From assembly GCF_014467235.1 (NCBI RefSeq), contig NZ_NKHP01000008.1, forward strand, positions 15,072-79,071: a DNA stretch of 64,000 nucleotides, read 5' to 3'. The translations under genes and the position numbers were made by a program. Position 1 is the first letter of the stretch; each line of letters begins with the position of its first letter. The notes below the pieces were generated by a model. The model was given only the letters and a program-made list of their open reading frames with translations. It was not told the DNA's origin and did not search any database. This document shows positions 45,644 to 57,829 of this stretch, piece after piece. The stretch comes from Xenorhabdus indica. Its GTDB lineage: Bacteria; Pseudomonadota; Gammaproteobacteria; Enterobacterales; Enterobacteriaceae.

Positions 45644-47554
45644 TCATCCATTTTTCATCATTTCCAGCTCCTGCCAGCGATCAAAAGCTTTTTCTAATTT
45701 TTGCTCTTTATCTGCCAGTTTCTGCAACACGTTTTGTGTAATTTCGTATGATTGACTAAAAAATTCTGGATCACTGACCTGAGTTTGTAGCTGTTCTATC
45801 TCTTGTTCCAACGTTTCCAATAATGATGGTAGTTGTTCTAACTCTCTGAGTAAATGGTAACTTATCTTATTATTTGAGCATTTCGTCGTTTCCTTGGCTT
45901 TAACCGGTTTGGCTTCCACTCTCTCCTTTTTTACGGAAGACTGGCGTAAAGAGACTGTTTGTGCCCGTTGCTGCTGAGCATCAAAGTATCCACCCACATA
46001 GTTGTTGATTTCTCCATTACCTTCAAAAATCCAACATTCTGTCACTGAATTGTCAACAAACTGACGATCATGGCTTACCAAAATCACTGTACCGCTATAA
46101 CTATCCACGAGTTCTTCCAGTAACTCCAGCGTTTCAACGTCGAGATCATTGGTAGGTTCATCAAGAATAAGCAAATTGCTGGGTTTCAAGAACAAACGCG
46201 CTAACAGCAGGCGGTTACGTTCACCACCCGAAAGCGCCCGAACAGGTGTCATTGCCCGTTTAGGATGGAAAAGGAAATCTTGCAGATAACCCAAAACATG
46301 ACGTGGTCGCCCGTTTACTACCACTTCCTGTTTACCTTCGGCAAGGTTATCCATCACCGTCTTGTCCGGATCAAGAGCTGCACGATGCTGATCAAAATAA
46401 GCGACGTCAAGTTTTGTTCCGCAATGGATCCGACCACTATCTGCCGACAAATCTCCCAACATCAACTTCAATAATGTTGTTTTGCCACAACCATTCGGCC
46501 CGACTAAAGCAATTTTGTCACCACGTTGAATTTGAGCCGAGAAATTCTTGACTAATGGCTTATCACCAATCTGATAATTAACATTTTCCAGTTCGAACAC
46601 AATCTTACCGGAGCGTGTCGCCTCTTCGACCTGCATTTTTGCCATGCCAATAACATTACGGCGTTCAGAACGCTCTACACGCAATGCTTTCAGTGCCCTT
46701 ACCCGCCCTTCATTGCGGGTACGGCGTGCTTTAATCCCCTGACGGATCCAAACTTCTTCCTGAGCCAGTTTTTTATCAAATTCAGCATTCTGTAGTTCTT
46801 CGACCCGTAAAGCTTCTTCTTTACCTTCAAGGTATTTATCATAATTTCCCGGCCATGAAATCAGTTTTCCACGATCCAAATCGACAATTCGAGTCGCCAT
46901 ACTGCGGATAAACGAACGGTCATGGGAAATAAAAACTAAGCTGCCATTAAAATCTTTCAGGAAATTTTCCAACCACTCAATCGTATTAATATCAAGATGG
47001 TTAGTTGGTTCATCAAGGAAAAGCACTTTTGGTGAACTGACCAAAGCCCTTCCTAAAGCGGCTTTACGTAACCAACCTCCTGACAGAGAAGATAATTTCG
47101 CTTCGGCAGGCAAAGAAAGCTGTTTTAATACATCATTAATGCGGCTATCGAGTAACCAAAGACCGCGAATATCTAACACTTCCTGCAATTCCGCCAATCG
47201 GTTAAGGTTTTTGTCGCTAGGATCTGTTTCTACCAAACGTGAAGTTTGATGAAATGCTTTGATATATTCTGCCTGCTCTTTTACTCCTTCAGCAACAAAA
47301 TCAAATACGGTTCCTTCTACATCACGAGGAGGATCTTGTTGCAAACGGGCGACAATCAGATCCTGCTCATAGGTAACTTGCCCGTCATCCAGCATCTGTT
47401 CTTTCGACAGTACACGCAATAAGGTAGATTTCCCTGCCCCATTGCGACCAACCAGACACACTCTCTCATTTTCTTCGATATGTAACTCAGCATTATCCAA
47501 TAACGGCGCATCACTGAATGATAACCAAGCACCAGATAAACTAATCAATGACAT
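45644..47554 (-). CDS. uup: ABC-F ATPase Uup
   Basis: The 636-residue protein has two ABC domains with Walker A G-R-N-G-A-G-K-S-T and G-P-N-G-C-G-K-T-T, signatures L-S-G-G-W and L-S-G-G-E, an intervening linker and a C-terminal coiled coil. No membrane part is present. Uup affects ribosome function and lowers precise transposon excision. A longer frame to 47659 runs into rlmL; the ATG at 47554, four bases after the rlmL stop, gives the family length. Confidence 0.95.
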   Translation of the reverse strand: MSLISLSGAWLSFSDAPLLDNAELHIEENERVCLVGRNGAGKSTLLRVLSKEQMLDDGQVTYEQDLIVARLQQDPPRDVEGTVFDFVAEGVKEQAEYIKAFHQTSRLVETDPSDKNLNRLAELQEVLDIRGLWLLDSRINDVLKQLSLPAEAKLSSLSGGWLRKAALGRALVSSPKVLFLDEPTNHLDINTIEWLENFLKDFNGSLVFISHDRSFIRSMATRIVDLDRGKLISWPGNYDKYLEGKEEALRVEELQNAEFDKKLAQEEVWIRQGIKARRTRNEGRVRALKALRVERSERRNVIGMAKMQVEEATRSGKIVFELENVNYQIGDKPLVKNFSAQIQRGDKIALVGPNGCGKTTLLKLMLGDLSADSGRIHCGTKLDVAYFDQHRAALDPDKTVMDNLAEGKQEVVVNGRPRHVLGYLQDFLFHPKRAMTPVRALSGGERNRLLLARLFLKPSNLLILDEPTNDLDVETLELLEELVDSYSGTVILVSHDRQFVDNSVTECWIFEGNGEINNYVGGYFDAQQQRAQTVSLRQSSVKKERVEAKPVKAKETTKCSNNKISYHLLRELEQLPSLLETLEQEIEQLQTQVSDPEFFSQSYEITQNVLQKLADKEQKLEKAFDRWQELEMMKNG

Positions 47555-47558
47555 AATA

Positions 47559-49712
47559 TTATTTTTCCTCGCCAACGTGACGCAGCAACCAGCAATTATG
47601 GATCTGGCGGTTACGGGCAAAATCTTGAGATAAAGTTTTTTCTGTAATTTCTTCTGCAACCAGACCTAACTTCTCAAGTTCAACAAAATCCATTTTAAAA
47701 CCACGCTTATTGTTGGAGAACATTAAAGTTCCGCCCCGGCGAAGCAAGCGTTTCAGCCCTTTCATTAAGGTAATATGATCACGTTGAACATCGAATGTCT
47801 CTTCCATACGTTTGGAATTGGAGAATGTCGGAGGGTCAATAAAAATCAGATCAAATTGTTCACGTGTCTGTGCCAGCCAACTCAAACAATCAGACTGAAT
47901 CAAACGATGCTGACGACCAGTCAGGCCATTTACCTGCAAGTTTTTCTCAGCCCACTCAAGGTAAGTGCGGGACATATCCACTGTGGTCGTCGAGCGAGCG
48001 CCTCCCAAACCGGCATGAACGGTTGCTGAACCGGTATAGGCAAATAAATTGAGGAAATCTTTTCCTTGGCTCATTTCGCCCAGTTTCCGGCGGGCAATAC
48101 GGTGATCGAGAAATAGTCCTGTATCCAGATAATCTGTCAGATTAACCCAGAATTTCGCCCCATATTCGTCCACCAAAAAGAATTCTTTCTTTTCAGCGAG
48201 TTTTTCATATTGATTTTTGCCTTTCTGACGCTGACGAGTTTTCAGGATCAGCTGATTAGATTGCAATCCGAGCACATTCATTGTTGCACTGATCACATCA
48301 AATAGACGTTGACGAGCTTTATTGGCATCAACAGACTTAGGGGGTGAGTATTCCTGAACAATAACTTTATCAGCATAGCGATCAACTGCTACATTATATT
48401 CCGGTAAATCTGCATCATATAATCGATAGCAATCAATACCCTGCTGCTTAGCCCATTTACTCAACTTCTTCTCATTTTTACGCAAACGATTCGCATAATC
48501 TTCGGCAATACCGCTATCCAGTGATTGAGGTTTGTCTGATAACTGCGTGTTTTTCTGGATGGAAGAGTTTGTCTGGACAAAATAGTTTTTCTGAACACAA
48601 TCCAAAGGACCATTTTTCGCTTTAAACTCACGTTCAGCCCGCAATTGCAGGCAACTTAACAATTCTGGTGAAGCACTGAATAGAGATAAACGCCAGCCTG
48701 AAAAACGGCTTTTCATGATCCGGCCAAATACATTGTGCAAAGCAATCAGCGCAGGCTCACTTTCAAGACGTTCTCCATAAGGCGGGTTACTCAATACTGT
48801 ACCTGTTACCCCTTCCGGCAATGGGTTTTCCAGCTTACTTGCATCTCCCTGCTGGAATTGGATCAATTGGGAAACTCCAGCTCTTCTGGCATTTGAGCGC
48901 GCCATATCCATAGCCCGCCGGTCAATATCTATACCAAAAAAGCGGGAAGTCGTTTCTTGCAGTCCCTTTCTGAAACGCACCTGCGCTTCTGTAGCAACTT
49001 CACGCCAGATTGTTTCATTGAATTTCAACCATGAAGTGAATCCCCAATGTTGACGGTGTAAACCAGGGGCACAATTTGCCGCCATCATTGCCGCTTCAAT
49101 CAATAACGTTCCTGAACCACACATCGGATCAACCATCGGCGTTCCCGCATTCCAACCAGAACGCAAGACAATCGCTGCGGCCAAATTTTCCTTTAAAGGG
49201 GCTTGTCCGGCCAAATCACGATAACCACGGATATGCAACCCGTCGCCACTTAAATCCAGGGAGACAGTTGCTTTTTCTTTATTCAGGAAGACATTAATAC
49301 GCACATCCGGTTGCTGTTTAGCAACATCGGGACGCTGCTTTATTTTACGCATAAAGCAGTCAACAATGGCATCTTTTACTTTCAGAGCGCCATATTGTGT
49401 ATTTCTGATTTCTTCATTTGTACCACTGAAATGGACTGAAAATGTACTATCTACTGAAAAAATCTCAGTCCAGTCAATAGATTGAACTCCCAGATACAGA
49501 TCCAGGTCACTGTATACCTTGAATTCATTAAGCGGAAGCAGGATTCGGGATGCCAGTCTGCTCCAGAGCAGACTTTTATACATCACTCGTTCATCACCTT
49601 TAAAATGAACCCCGCCTTGGGCAATCTTGCAGGATTGCGCACCCAGTATTTCCAGTTCGTTTTTCAACAGTTCTTCCAGTCCACGTGCCGTGCTGGCAAA
49701 GAGAGAGTTCAT
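47559..49712 (-). CDS. rlmL: Bifunctional 23S rRNA methyltransferase RlmL/RlmK
   Basis: The 717-residue fusion has a THUMP domain followed by the RlmL domain (D-P-M-C-G-S-G-T and N-P-P-Y catalytic), which makes m2G2445. The C-terminal RlmK domain (F-A-Y-T-G-S-A-T-V and D-P-P-T-F) makes m7G2069. It starts [15 protein letters not shown], identical to E. coli. A TTG at 49727 would add five residues. Confidence 0.96.
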   Translation of the reverse strand: MNSLFASTARGLEELLKNELEILGAQSCKIAQGGVHFKGDERVMYKSLLWSRLASRILLPLNEFKVYSDLDLYLGVQSIDWTEIFSVDSTFSVHFSGTNEEIRNTQYGALKVKDAIVDCFMRKIKQRPDVAKQQPDVRINVFLNKEKATVSLDLSGDGLHIRGYRDLAGQAPLKENLAAAIVLRSGWNAGTPMVDPMCGSGTLLIEAAMMAANCAPGLHRQHWGFTSWLKFNETIWREVATEAQVRFRKGLQETTSRFFGIDIDRRAMDMARSNARRAGVSQLIQFQQGDASKLENPLPEGVTGTVLSNPPYGERLESEPALIALHNVFGRIMKSRFSGWRLSLFSASPELLSCLQLRAEREFKAKNGPLDCVQKNYFVQTNSSIQKNTQLSDKPQSLDSGIAEDYANRLRKNEKKLSKWAKQQGIDCYRLYDADLPEYNVAVDRYADKVIVQEYSPPKSVDANKARQRLFDVISATMNVLGLQSNQLILKTRQRQKGKNQYEKLAEKKEFFLVDEYGAKFWVNLTDYLDTGLFLDHRIARRKLGEMSQGKDFLNLFAYTGSATVHAGLGGARSTTTVDMSRTYLEWAEKNLQVNGLTGRQHRLIQSDCLSWLAQTREQFDLIFIDPPTFSNSKRMEETFDVQRDHITLMKGLKRLLRRGGTLMFSNNKRGFKMDFVELEKLGLVAEEITEKTLSQDFARNRQIHNCWLLRHVGEEK

Positions 49713-49812
49713 ACTATTATTCACCAAGACTATTATTTACCAAGAAATGTACCACCAAAAAAATTGCTGCCATTATAGCTAATACCAGCAACATGTCATA
49801 AGATTGCTCACT

Positions 49813-49977
49813 ATGAACAAAAATCAACCTGTTTTTTTATGTGTTACTGCGTATTGTGTTACTGCGGAACTGTACGAAAAAATGCCGGAGACTCTCGATG
49901 ATCAGATATTAGTTAAGATAGTGAAAGAGAGGAAAAATCAGCCTTTGATTGATGTCGATATAGCTCAATATTTATAA
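49813..49977 (+). CDS. Possible small protein of 54 residues
   Basis: The frame starts M-N-K-N-Q-P-V-F-L-C and contains E-L-Y-E-K-M-P-E-T-L-D-D and V-K-E-R-K-N-Q. No family is recognised and no good Shine-Dalgarno is seen. It lies in the gap between rlmL and zapC where E. coli has ycbX, so it may be chance. Confidence 0.25.
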   Translation: MNKNQPVFLCVTAYCVTAELYEKMPETLDDQILVKIVKERKNQPLIDVDIAQYL

Positions 49978-50018
49978 GCTATATAGTTAATTTGTTGTCT
50001 TCCCATAATACAATAACG

Positions 50019-50570
50019 TTAGATTACCTTGTCATATATTGGCGACTGGGCGGGTTCAATATAAGGCATTAAACGATCATTCATTATTTTGATCGGATCA
50101 CAAAAGTTCATCACGCGATCACCGAGATCTAATTTTTGCTGCACTAATAAGCATACGCTGGCACTATCTCCAGCTTCAGCAACCATAAACAGAATTTCTG
50201 TTCCATCATTTTGTAAACGCACCTGAACAATTTCTCCTTGCTCCGGTTTAGTCATTAAAGAAAAAACAGAAAAATACCAGCTTCTAGGCATTTGTGGTTT
50301 CATAAAGCGAAACGCAACTAATCCATTTAGTGCTAATTCAGCCCTGAGCTCTGGTGCAATATTAATGCGGCGGGAATATTCTTCGAAAGTATAATAAAGT
50401 GCTGCATCATCGACAGAAAAACAACTTTCTTTCATTGTGGTTGCATAAATAGTCAACATTTTGGCAGGAAAACGGGAACGAAAAACCATACCATTAGCAA
50501 GATCGAGCATGACACGATTATGTTCGGCATCAAAATACCAGCACCACTGATCATCAGGTCTAATTCTCAT
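50019..50570 (-). CDS. zapC: Cell-division protein ZapC
   Basis: The 183-residue protein begins M-R-I-R-P-D-D-Q-W-C-W-Y-F-D and matches the ZapC pattern and length (180 in E. coli), with M-V-F-R-S-R-F-P-A-K-M-L and F-C-D-P-I-K-I-M-N-D-R-L near the end. It promotes lateral bundling of FtsZ filaments at the ring. It follows pyrD in the same direction. Confidence 0.92.
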   Translation of the reverse strand: MRIRPDDQWCWYFDAEHNRVMLDLANGMVFRSRFPAKMLTIYATTMKESCFSVDDAALYYTFEEYSRRINIAPELRAELALNGLVAFRFMKPQMPRSWYFSVFSLMTKPEQGEIVQVRLQNDGTEILFMVAEAGDSASVCLLVQQKLDLGDRVMNFCDPIKIMNDRLMPYIEPAQSPIYDKVI

Positions 50571-50740
50571 TGCTTACCCTTTTATACTCAAAATAGTTTA
50601 CTTGTTTAAAAATAAGCACCACCATCATGGAGATTCAAAAGAATTGATAAAAGATTAATCTGCCAGACAAAATATAGACGAATTGGGGGCAGAAATAAAC
50701 CCCCAACACAAAACCTTTAATACAAGATTGTAGCGAATAC

Positions 50741-51751
50741 TCAGATATAATTGACAATATCTTTGATTAATTTTGGCCCTTTATAAATAAAACCAGAGAA
50801 TATCTGAATCAATGAAGCTCCTGCTTCCATTTTTTCTCTGGCAGAAACCAGGGAGTCAATTCCACCAACACCAATAATTGGTATTTCATCTTTTAATTCC
50901 TGAGAAAGACGTCGAATAATCTCTGTGCTGCGCAGTTGTACAGGACGACCACTCAAACCACCAGCTTCATGACAGTGACTCAATCCTGCAATAATCTTTC
51001 TATCTAATGTGGTATTAGTCGCAATAACACCATCAATGTGATGACGTATTAAACTATCTGCAATTTTTACTAATTCTTCTTCTGTAAGGTCTGGTGAAAT
51101 TTTCACAGCAACGGGAACGTACTTTTGATATTTTAGTTGTAGTTCACTTTGTTTATTTTTAATCGCAGACAAGAGATCATCCAGCGCTTCACCATACTGT
51201 AATGTTCTCAGGCCCGGTGTATTAGGTGAAGAGATATTAATCGTAATATAACCTGCATGAGGATAAACTTTATCCATGCAAATTAAATAATCATCTTTAC
51301 CATTTTCTACTGGTGTATCTTTATTTTTACCAATATTAATTCCGATAATTCCGTCGTATTTTGCTCTTTTGACATTCTCGACCAGATTATCAACGCCAAG
51401 ATTATTAAAACCCATCCGATTAATAATGCCTTCCGCTTCAACAACGCGGAATAATCTCGGCTTATCATTCCCGGCTTGTGGTCGTGGTGTTACTGTACCA
51501 ATTTCAACAAAACCAAAGCCCATCGCACCAAATGCATCAATGCAATCACCATTCTTATCAAGACCAGCGGCTAAACCAAGAGGATTTTTAAATGATAATC
51601 CCATACAAGTGACGGGCTTAGTAGCAACTGATTGGCGGATGAGGAATTCGAAAGGAGTATCGGTAACAAGTTTAAGCTGGCGGAAAGTAAGTTCATGTGC
51701 TTGTTCCGGATCAAGCTGGAACAATGCCTTTTTTAGAAGAGAATAATACAT
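50741..51751 (-). CDS. pyrD: Dihydroorotate dehydrogenase (quinone), class 2
   Basis: The 336-residue protein has E. coli length. Class 2 features are an N-terminal membrane-associated helix (M-Y-Y-S-L-L-K-K-A), [24 protein letters not shown] with the catalytic Ser, and I-G-V-G-G-I. It oxidises dihydroorotate to orotate with FMN and quinone. The ATG at 51751 with GCAGGAG upstream is preferred over a frame to 51769. Confidence 0.96.
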   Translation of the reverse strand: MYYSLLKKALFQLDPEQAHELTFRQLKLVTDTPFEFLIRQSVATKPVTCMGLSFKNPLGLAAGLDKNGDCIDAFGAMGFGFVEIGTVTPRPQAGNDKPRLFRVVEAEGIINRMGFNNLGVDNLVENVKRAKYDGIIGINIGKNKDTPVENGKDDYLICMDKVYPHAGYITINISSPNTPGLRTLQYGEALDDLLSAIKNKQSELQLKYQKYVPVAVKISPDLTEEELVKIADSLIRHHIDGVIATNTTLDRKIIAGLSHCHEAGGLSGRPVQLRSTEIIRRLSQELKDEIPIIGVGGIDSLVSAREKMEAGASLIQIFSGFIYKGPKLIKDIVNYI

Positions 51752-51946
51752 GCAATCTCCTGCAAGCATAATGACAGGTCATGGTGACAGTGAAATAAGC
51801 GCGGAGCATCTTAAAGAGATCCTGGCAAAATGTAAACGTAGCAAAGAAGATATTTTTCAGTGTACTTCTGTATTAACAAATAGCTGTATTAACAAATCAC
51901 TATGTTAACAAGTTATCGACAGAAGAAGATCTGAACAGCAAAATAT

Positions 51947-51967
51947 CCTCCGGCTGTTGCCGGAGGC
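51947..51967 (-). terminator. Terminator of pepN
   Basis: CCTCCGGC and GCCGGAGG with a TGTT loop, followed on the minus strand by ATATTTTGC, 13 bases beyond the pepN stop. Confidence 0.7.
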
Positions 51968-51979
51968 AAATATCATAAC

Positions 51980-54598
51980 TCAGCTTTCAAGTGCCTTGGT
52001 GATTTTTTCAAACAAGTCACCAGATAAGTTTTCCAATTCTTTCAATTCTTCTAAAGTAACACGCATCAGCGCCTGACGTTTTTCATCATAACGTTTCAAA
52101 CGAATCAACGGTTCAATTAAACGTGACGCCACTTGTGGATTCCGGCTGTTCAGGTCAATCAATACTTCTTTCAAGAACTGATAACCACGCCCATCCTCAG
52201 CATGAAATGCTACTGCGTTATTGGCAAAGAAAGTTCTCAGTAACGAATAAACCCGATTTGGATTACTCAGACTGAAAGAACGATGCTTCATCAGGCTACG
52301 AACTTTATCAAGTACATCAAACGCCGGGCTAGTGGCTTGAAGGATAAACCACTTATCCATAACTAAACCATCTTGATGCCAACGTTGATCAAATTCATCC
52401 ATCAGTTGATAACTGCAAGGCAATTCTGCCGCCATCGCCGCAGATAATGCAGCAATAGTATCCGTCATATTATCAGCCTGATAATATTGGGCAGCGATTA
52501 ATTTATCTGCCTGCCCCTTATCTTCAATAAAAGCTAAATAATGCAGACAAATATTACGTAATGCTCGTTTCGCAATATCCTGGTGATTTACACGATATGT
52601 TCCTGTGTGAATGCTGTGATAAACAGCAGCAAATTCATCCGCCATTTCATTAGCCAGACTACGTGTGATGGCATAAATCACCTCATGAATAGCCTGTGGA
52701 TCAATCACCGTAAACAACTCTGCCATTTCATTTTCAGATGGCAGTGTCAGGATCAGAGCGGCCAAGGCAGGGCCGATAGCCTTATCCAACAACACCGCAC
52801 GGAATGCATCAATCACATGCATTGGTAACTCTATTGGCTGAGATTGCTGATAACGGGCAACATTCAGTTTTATATAATTAGCCAACAACGCTTGTGCGGC
52901 ATCCCAACGGGAAAATTCATTACGTGCATGCTTCATTAAGAACGCCAATTGGGTATCATTATACAGATAATCCAATTTCACTGGTGCCGAGAATTCACGT
53001 AATAAAGAAGGAATCGGCCGTGACGGAACATCATCAAATACAAATGATTGTTCTGCATTGGTAACATTCAGGACATGGTGAACCAACTGACCATCACGGC
53101 ATAATGGGATCACCCGACCATCTTCATCATACAACTCAATATCCAGCGGAATATGTAGTGGCAGTTTCATTTTCTGATCGGCAGTTGGTGGTGTCATCTG
53201 ACTGACATGCAGAGTATATTGCCGTTTTTCTGCATCGTATTCATCGCGGACAGTCACTACTGGCGTACCGGATTGGCTGTACCAACGGCGGAATAATGAC
53301 AAATCAACGTTTGAAGCATCTTCCATCGCCTGAATAAAATCGTCACAGGTTGCTGCACTCCCATCGTGACGATGAATATAAAGCTGCATCCCTGCTTGAA
53401 ATTGTTCCTCACCCAGCAATGTATGGATCATTCGGATCACTTCCGAGCCTTTTTCATAGACTGTCAGCGTATAGAAATTATTCATTTCCATCACTTGATC
53501 AGGGCGGATAGGATGCGCCATTGGGCTGGCATCTTCAGCAAACTGTGCTGCGCGCATAACACGCACATTATTAATGCGGTTAACAGAGCGTGAACCTAAA
53601 TCAGAACTGAATTCTTGATCACGGAATACTGTCAGCCCTTCTTTTAGGCTTAATTGGAACCAATCACGGCAAGTGATCTTATTTCCCGTCCAGTTATGGA
53701 AATATTCATGGCCAATCACGGCTTCAATGCCGAGATAATCCTTATCTGTTGCCGTTTCAGTTTTCGCTAATACATATTTGGAGTTAAAGATATTCAGCCC
53801 TTTATTCTCCATCGCCCCCATATTGAAGAAATCAACAGCGACGATCATGTAAATATCAAGGTCATACTCCAAACCAAAGCGAGTTTCATCCCACTTCATG
53901 GAGTTTTTCAGTGATGTCATGGCCCAATCGGCCCGATCCAAATTACCCCGGTCTACAAACAACTCCAGAGCAACTTCACGACCACTACGGGTAATAAAAG
54001 TATCATGCAAGACATCAAAATTCCCCGCCACCAACGCGAACAGATAAGAAGGTTTCGGGAATGGATCCTGCCATTTCACCCAATGGTGACCACCATCAAG
54101 ATCTCCCTGCTCAACGCGGTTACCATTAGACAATAAGAAAGGATATTTAGACTTATCTGCGGTAATACGGGTCGTAAAACGGGCCAGTACATCCGGTCTG
54201 TCCAGATAATAAGTAATGTTACGAAAACCTTCCGATTCACACTGCGTACACAGAGCATCACCTGACACATACAGCCCTTCAAGTGCAGTGTTAGCAGATG
54301 GATAGTTTTCATTAACAATTTTCAGAGTAAACTGTACGGGTAATTGTTCTATGATTAATTGACCCTCCTGCTCCTGATAATGTTCCCACGCTATCTCATT
54401 AATATGGATACTCTTCAGTGTGAGATTTTCCCCATCCAAAATGAGTGGTGTAATGTCATTAATCAGACGTTTTACCTGGCTGGTTGCCGTGACAATTGTT
54501 TTATCTGCATCCAGAACAAAATCGAGATCAATATCTGTAATAGTGTAATCTGGCGCTTTATAATCCAGACGATGTTTAACAAGCCGTTGTTGTGTCAT
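51980..54598 (-). CDS. pepN: Aminopeptidase N
   Basis: The 872-residue M1 metallopeptidase has G-A-M-E-N-K-G-L near 262, the zinc site H-E-Y-F-H-N-W near 300 followed by E downstream in L-K-E-G-L-T-V-F-R-D, and the C-terminal helical cap. It removes N-terminal residues from peptides in the cytoplasm. The ssu sulfonate genes that sit between pepN and pyrD in E. coli are absent. Confidence 0.97.
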   Translation of the reverse strand: MTQQRLVKHRLDYKAPDYTITDIDLDFVLDADKTIVTATSQVKRLINDITPLILDGENLTLKSIHINEIAWEHYQEQEGQLIIEQLPVQFTLKIVNENYPSANTALEGLYVSGDALCTQCESEGFRNITYYLDRPDVLARFTTRITADKSKYPFLLSNGNRVEQGDLDGGHHWVKWQDPFPKPSYLFALVAGNFDVLHDTFITRSGREVALELFVDRGNLDRADWAMTSLKNSMKWDETRFGLEYDLDIYMIVAVDFFNMGAMENKGLNIFNSKYVLAKTETATDKDYLGIEAVIGHEYFHNWTGNKITCRDWFQLSLKEGLTVFRDQEFSSDLGSRSVNRINNVRVMRAAQFAEDASPMAHPIRPDQVMEMNNFYTLTVYEKGSEVIRMIHTLLGEEQFQAGMQLYIHRHDGSAATCDDFIQAMEDASNVDLSLFRRWYSQSGTPVVTVRDEYDAEKRQYTLHVSQMTPPTADQKMKLPLHIPLDIELYDEDGRVIPLCRDGQLVHHVLNVTNAEQSFVFDDVPSRPIPSLLREFSAPVKLDYLYNDTQLAFLMKHARNEFSRWDAAQALLANYIKLNVARYQQSQPIELPMHVIDAFRAVLLDKAIGPALAALILTLPSENEMAELFTVIDPQAIHEVIYAITRSLANEMADEFAAVYHSIHTGTYRVNHQDIAKRALRNICLHYLAFIEDKGQADKLIAAQYYQADNMTDTIAALSAAMAAELPCSYQLMDEFDQRWHQDGLVMDKWFILQATSPAFDVLDKVRSLMKHRSFSLSNPNRVYSLLRTFFANNAVAFHAEDGRGYQFLKEVLIDLNSRNPQVASRLIEPLIRLKRYDEKRQALMRVTLEELKELENLSGDLFEKITKALES

Positions 54599-54925
54599 AA
54601 GAAACCTTTTTCATTACTAGATTGAGAAGCTAACGCTGCCACAGAGATCCCATCCTTTCAATCTTGAAATCTCTTTTTTCGAATGCTAATCATTTATTAA
54701 ATAAAGGTATAAATGATGTAACCAGAATATTGGTGCTTTTGTGCTAATTGTCATCTCATAGTGTATTTAACATGATATCATCTATAAATTGATCAACCTT
54801 TAATCTCTATTGTCCGGAAAAATATATGTGATTATGTGGCTTTAATAACCTAATAATCGCGGTATACTCTTCCGACTTTATCGATTTAGCAGACACAAAT
54901 GCTCCGCGAGGATGCTTGACGCGCC

Positions 54926-56140
54926 ATGACTTTAGACGCTACCCCGATTATCAAATCACTGCTTGACACTGATGCTTATAAATTTCATATGCAGCAAGCG
55001 GTGTACCACCATTACAACAATATTCCTGTTGTTGCAGAATTTCGTTGTCGTAGTGATGAGCTACTCGGTGAATATGCCGAGGAATTACGTCATCAAATTA
55101 ATATGATGGCTGATTTAGCCCTGACAGAACGCGAAGCCGAATATCTTTCCAGTTTACCGTTCTTTAAACAAGATTATCTGAACTGGTTCAAAACTTTTCG
55201 TTTTAATCCAGAACAAGTCGAAGTTTCTGTTACTGATAAGGGGCAGTTAACCATCAGAATTTCAGGTTTATGGCGTGACGTTATTCTATGGGAAGTTCCA
55301 CTGCTTGCCTTAATTAGTGAACTGGTTCACCGCCATCGTTCTCCTGAAATAAAACCGGAAGTGGCTGTCAGTCAGCTCAGAAAGTTAATTGAGCTGTTCC
55401 ATCAAGATGCCGCCGCAGAAAATATCGATTTGTCCGGTTTCAAGTTGATGGATTTTGGCACTCGACGTCGTTTTTCACATGAAGTGCAATATGCCATCGT
55501 CAAGGAGCTGAAAGAGAGCTTCCCTTATCTAATTGGCACCAGTAACTACCAACTGGCACAACAGCTGGATCTGGCACCTCTCGGCACACAAGCTCATGAG
55601 TGGTTTCAGGCACATCAGCAAATCAGCCCTGAACTCGCTAACAGCCAGCGGGCAGCATTACAGATTTGGTTAAGTGAATATCCAGAGCAGTTAGGCATTG
55701 CCCTGACAGATTGCATTACGATGGATGCATTCCTGCGGGATTTTGATAAATCCCTCGCTACTGCTTATAACGGTCTGCGCCATGACTCCGGCGATCCCAT
55801 CGAATGGGGTGAAAAAGCGATTACACACTACCAATCACTGGGTATCGATCCACAGACCAAAACATTAGTATTTTCGGACAGTCTGGATCTGCAAAAATCA
55901 CTGGGTCTCTATCAACATTTTTACAAGCGAATCAATGTTATGTTTGGCATTGGCACACGGTTGACCTGTAATATTCCGGGCATAAAACCGCTGAATATTG
56001 TGATTAAACTCGTTGAATGCAATGGTAAACCGGTGGCTAAGCTATCTGACAGCCCAGGAAAAACCATTTGTGAAGATGTTGAGTTTGTCAACAGATTACG
56101 CAGAGCATTTGATATACCGGAAATGAAAAAAGCCGTGTAG
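54926..56140 (+). CDS. pncB: Nicotinate phosphoribosyltransferase
   Basis: The 404-residue enzyme starts with [13 protein letters not shown], the class signature. F-G-T-R-R-R-F-S is near 175, G-T-S-N-Y near 200, D-A-F-L-R-D-F near 268 and G-L-R-H-D-S-G-D-P near 283. It makes nicotinate mononucleotide in NAD salvage. Divergent from pepN across a 330-base gap that must hold both promoters. Confidence 0.96.
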   Translation: MTLDATPIIKSLLDTDAYKFHMQQAVYHHYNNIPVVAEFRCRSDELLGEYAEELRHQINMMADLALTEREAEYLSSLPFFKQDYLNWFKTFRFNPEQVEVSVTDKGQLTIRISGLWRDVILWEVPLLALISELVHRHRSPEIKPEVAVSQLRKLIELFHQDAAAENIDLSGFKLMDFGTRRRFSHEVQYAIVKELKESFPYLIGTSNYQLAQQLDLAPLGTQAHEWFQAHQQISPELANSQRAALQIWLSEYPEQLGIALTDCITMDAFLRDFDKSLATAYNGLRHDSGDPIEWGEKAITHYQSLGIDPQTKTLVFSDSLDLQKSLGLYQHFYKRINVMFGIGTRLTCNIPGIKPLNIVIKLVECNGKPVAKLSDSPGKTICEDVEFVNRLRRAFDIPEMKKAV

Positions 56141-56364
56141 TTTCCAGTATAATCTCTACCGGTTGTTTCCGGCATAACCTGTCACATTCCGGTTATGTCG
56201 GGAAGAAAAATATCTTTTCTCTTTATTTCCCTGTTAATCCCTTTAATTTCTGCTTGTTTCCTGTGAGATGACAAGTAAGATAATGGGCCATAGTGTTTAT
56301 TTGACACTATTTACAATAAATCTAATTAATTATTTCACTATCATATAAAAGAAGAGAGAAATTT

Positions 56365-57765
56365 ATGAGCGTAGCGCCTGTAGTCGATGTACTGCAAGGC
56401 CGTGTTCCGGTTGGCAGCGAAGTCACCGTCCGCGGCTGGGTACGTACAAGGAGAGATTCTAAAGCTGGTATCTCATTCCTCGCCGTCTATGACGGTTCCT
56501 GCTTTAATCCATTACAGGCCGTCGTTAATAATAATTTACCTAATTACCAGGATGAAATTCTGAATCTGACTACTGGCTGCTCTGTGGAAGTGACTGGCAC
56601 AGTAGTAGAATCACAAGGTAAAGGCCAGAGTTTCGAGCTGCAAGCAACCAAAGTAGTTGTTATTGGTATGGTGGAAGATCCTGATACTTACCCAATGGCG
56701 GCGAAACGCCACAGCATCGAATACCTGCGTGAAGTGGCCCACCTCCGCCCACGTACCAACCTGATTGGTGCAGTTGCCCGTGTTCGTCACACTCTGGCAC
56801 AAGCTCTGCATCGTTTTTATCATGAGAAAGGTTTCTTTTGGGTATCTTCACCCTTGATCACTGCTTCAGATACCGAAGGTGCAGGTGAAATGTTCCGCGT
56901 TTCCACTTTGGATCTGCAAAACCTGCCACTGACAGATAAAGGTGAAGTTGATTTCAGTAAGGATTTCTTCGGACGTGAAGCCTTCCTGACAGTATCTGGC
57001 CAGTTGAACGGTGAAGCCTATGCCTGTGCATTGAGCAAAGTCTATACCTTCGGGCCGACTTTCCGTGCTGAAAACTCCAATACCAGCCGCCATCTGGCTG
57101 AGTTCTGGATGCTTGAGCCAGAAGTCGCTTTTGCCGATTTGAACGATATCGCCAAACTCGCTGAAGAAATGCTGAAGTATGTCTTCAAGGCAGCTTTGGC
57201 AGAACGTGCTGATGATCTCGCTTTCTTTGCAGAACGTGTTGATAGCGAAGTCATTACCCGACTGGAAAAATTTGTTGATTCAGACTTTGTTCAGTTGGAT
57301 TACACTGATGCCATTGAAATTCTGGAAAACTGTGGTCATAAATTTGAAAACCCTGTTTACTGGGGTGTTGATTTGGCATCTGAACATGAGCGTTATCTGG
57401 CAGAGAAGCACTTTGGTGCACCAGTTATTATGAAAAACTATCCAAAAGACATCAAAGCCTTTTACATGCGCATGAATGAAGATGGTAAAACTGTTGCTGC
57501 AATGGATGTTCTGGCGCCAGGCATTGGTGAGATTATTGGTGGTTCCCAACGTGAAGAACGTTTGGACATGCTGGATAAGCGTATGGAAGAGATGGGACTG
57601 AATAAAGACGATTATTGGTGGTATCGTGATCTACGCCGTTATGGCACTGTTCCTCATTCTGGTTTCGGTCTGGGCTTTGAACGTCTGGTGGCTTATGTCA
57701 CTGGTGTATCAAATGTACGCGATGTTATCCCATTCCCACGGACACCAAGAAACGCAAGTTTCTAA
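56365..57765 (+). CDS. asnS: Asparaginyl-tRNA synthetase
   Basis: The 466-residue class IIb synthetase has an N-terminal OB anticodon-binding domain ([14 protein letters not shown]). Motif 2 is [11 protein letters not shown], and motif 3 is [10 protein letters not shown]. Length equals the E. coli enzyme. AGAGAGAA lies just before the ATG. Confidence 0.97.
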   Translation: MSVAPVVDVLQGRVPVGSEVTVRGWVRTRRDSKAGISFLAVYDGSCFNPLQAVVNNNLPNYQDEILNLTTGCSVEVTGTVVESQGKGQSFELQATKVVVIGMVEDPDTYPMAAKRHSIEYLREVAHLRPRTNLIGAVARVRHTLAQALHRFYHEKGFFWVSSPLITASDTEGAGEMFRVSTLDLQNLPLTDKGEVDFSKDFFGREAFLTVSGQLNGEAYACALSKVYTFGPTFRAENSNTSRHLAEFWMLEPEVAFADLNDIAKLAEEMLKYVFKAALAERADDLAFFAERVDSEVITRLEKFVDSDFVQLDYTDAIEILENCGHKFENPVYWGVDLASEHERYLAEKHFGAPVIMKNYPKDIKAFYMRMNEDGKTVAAMDVLAPGIGEIIGGSQREERLDMLDKRMEEMGLNKDDYWWYRDLRRYGTVPHSGFGLGFERLVAYVTGVSNVRDVIPFPRTPRNASF

Positions 57766-57803
57766 TGAATCAGCTCAATAAATAAGCAAAGTTTAATCCT
57801 AAG

Positions 57804-57829
57804 AAAAGCCAGCATTTGCTGGCTTTTTT
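57804..57829 (+). terminator. Terminator of asnS
   Basis: AAAAGCCAGC and GCTGGCTTTTTT with ATTT loop, 39 bases after the stop. Confidence 0.9.
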
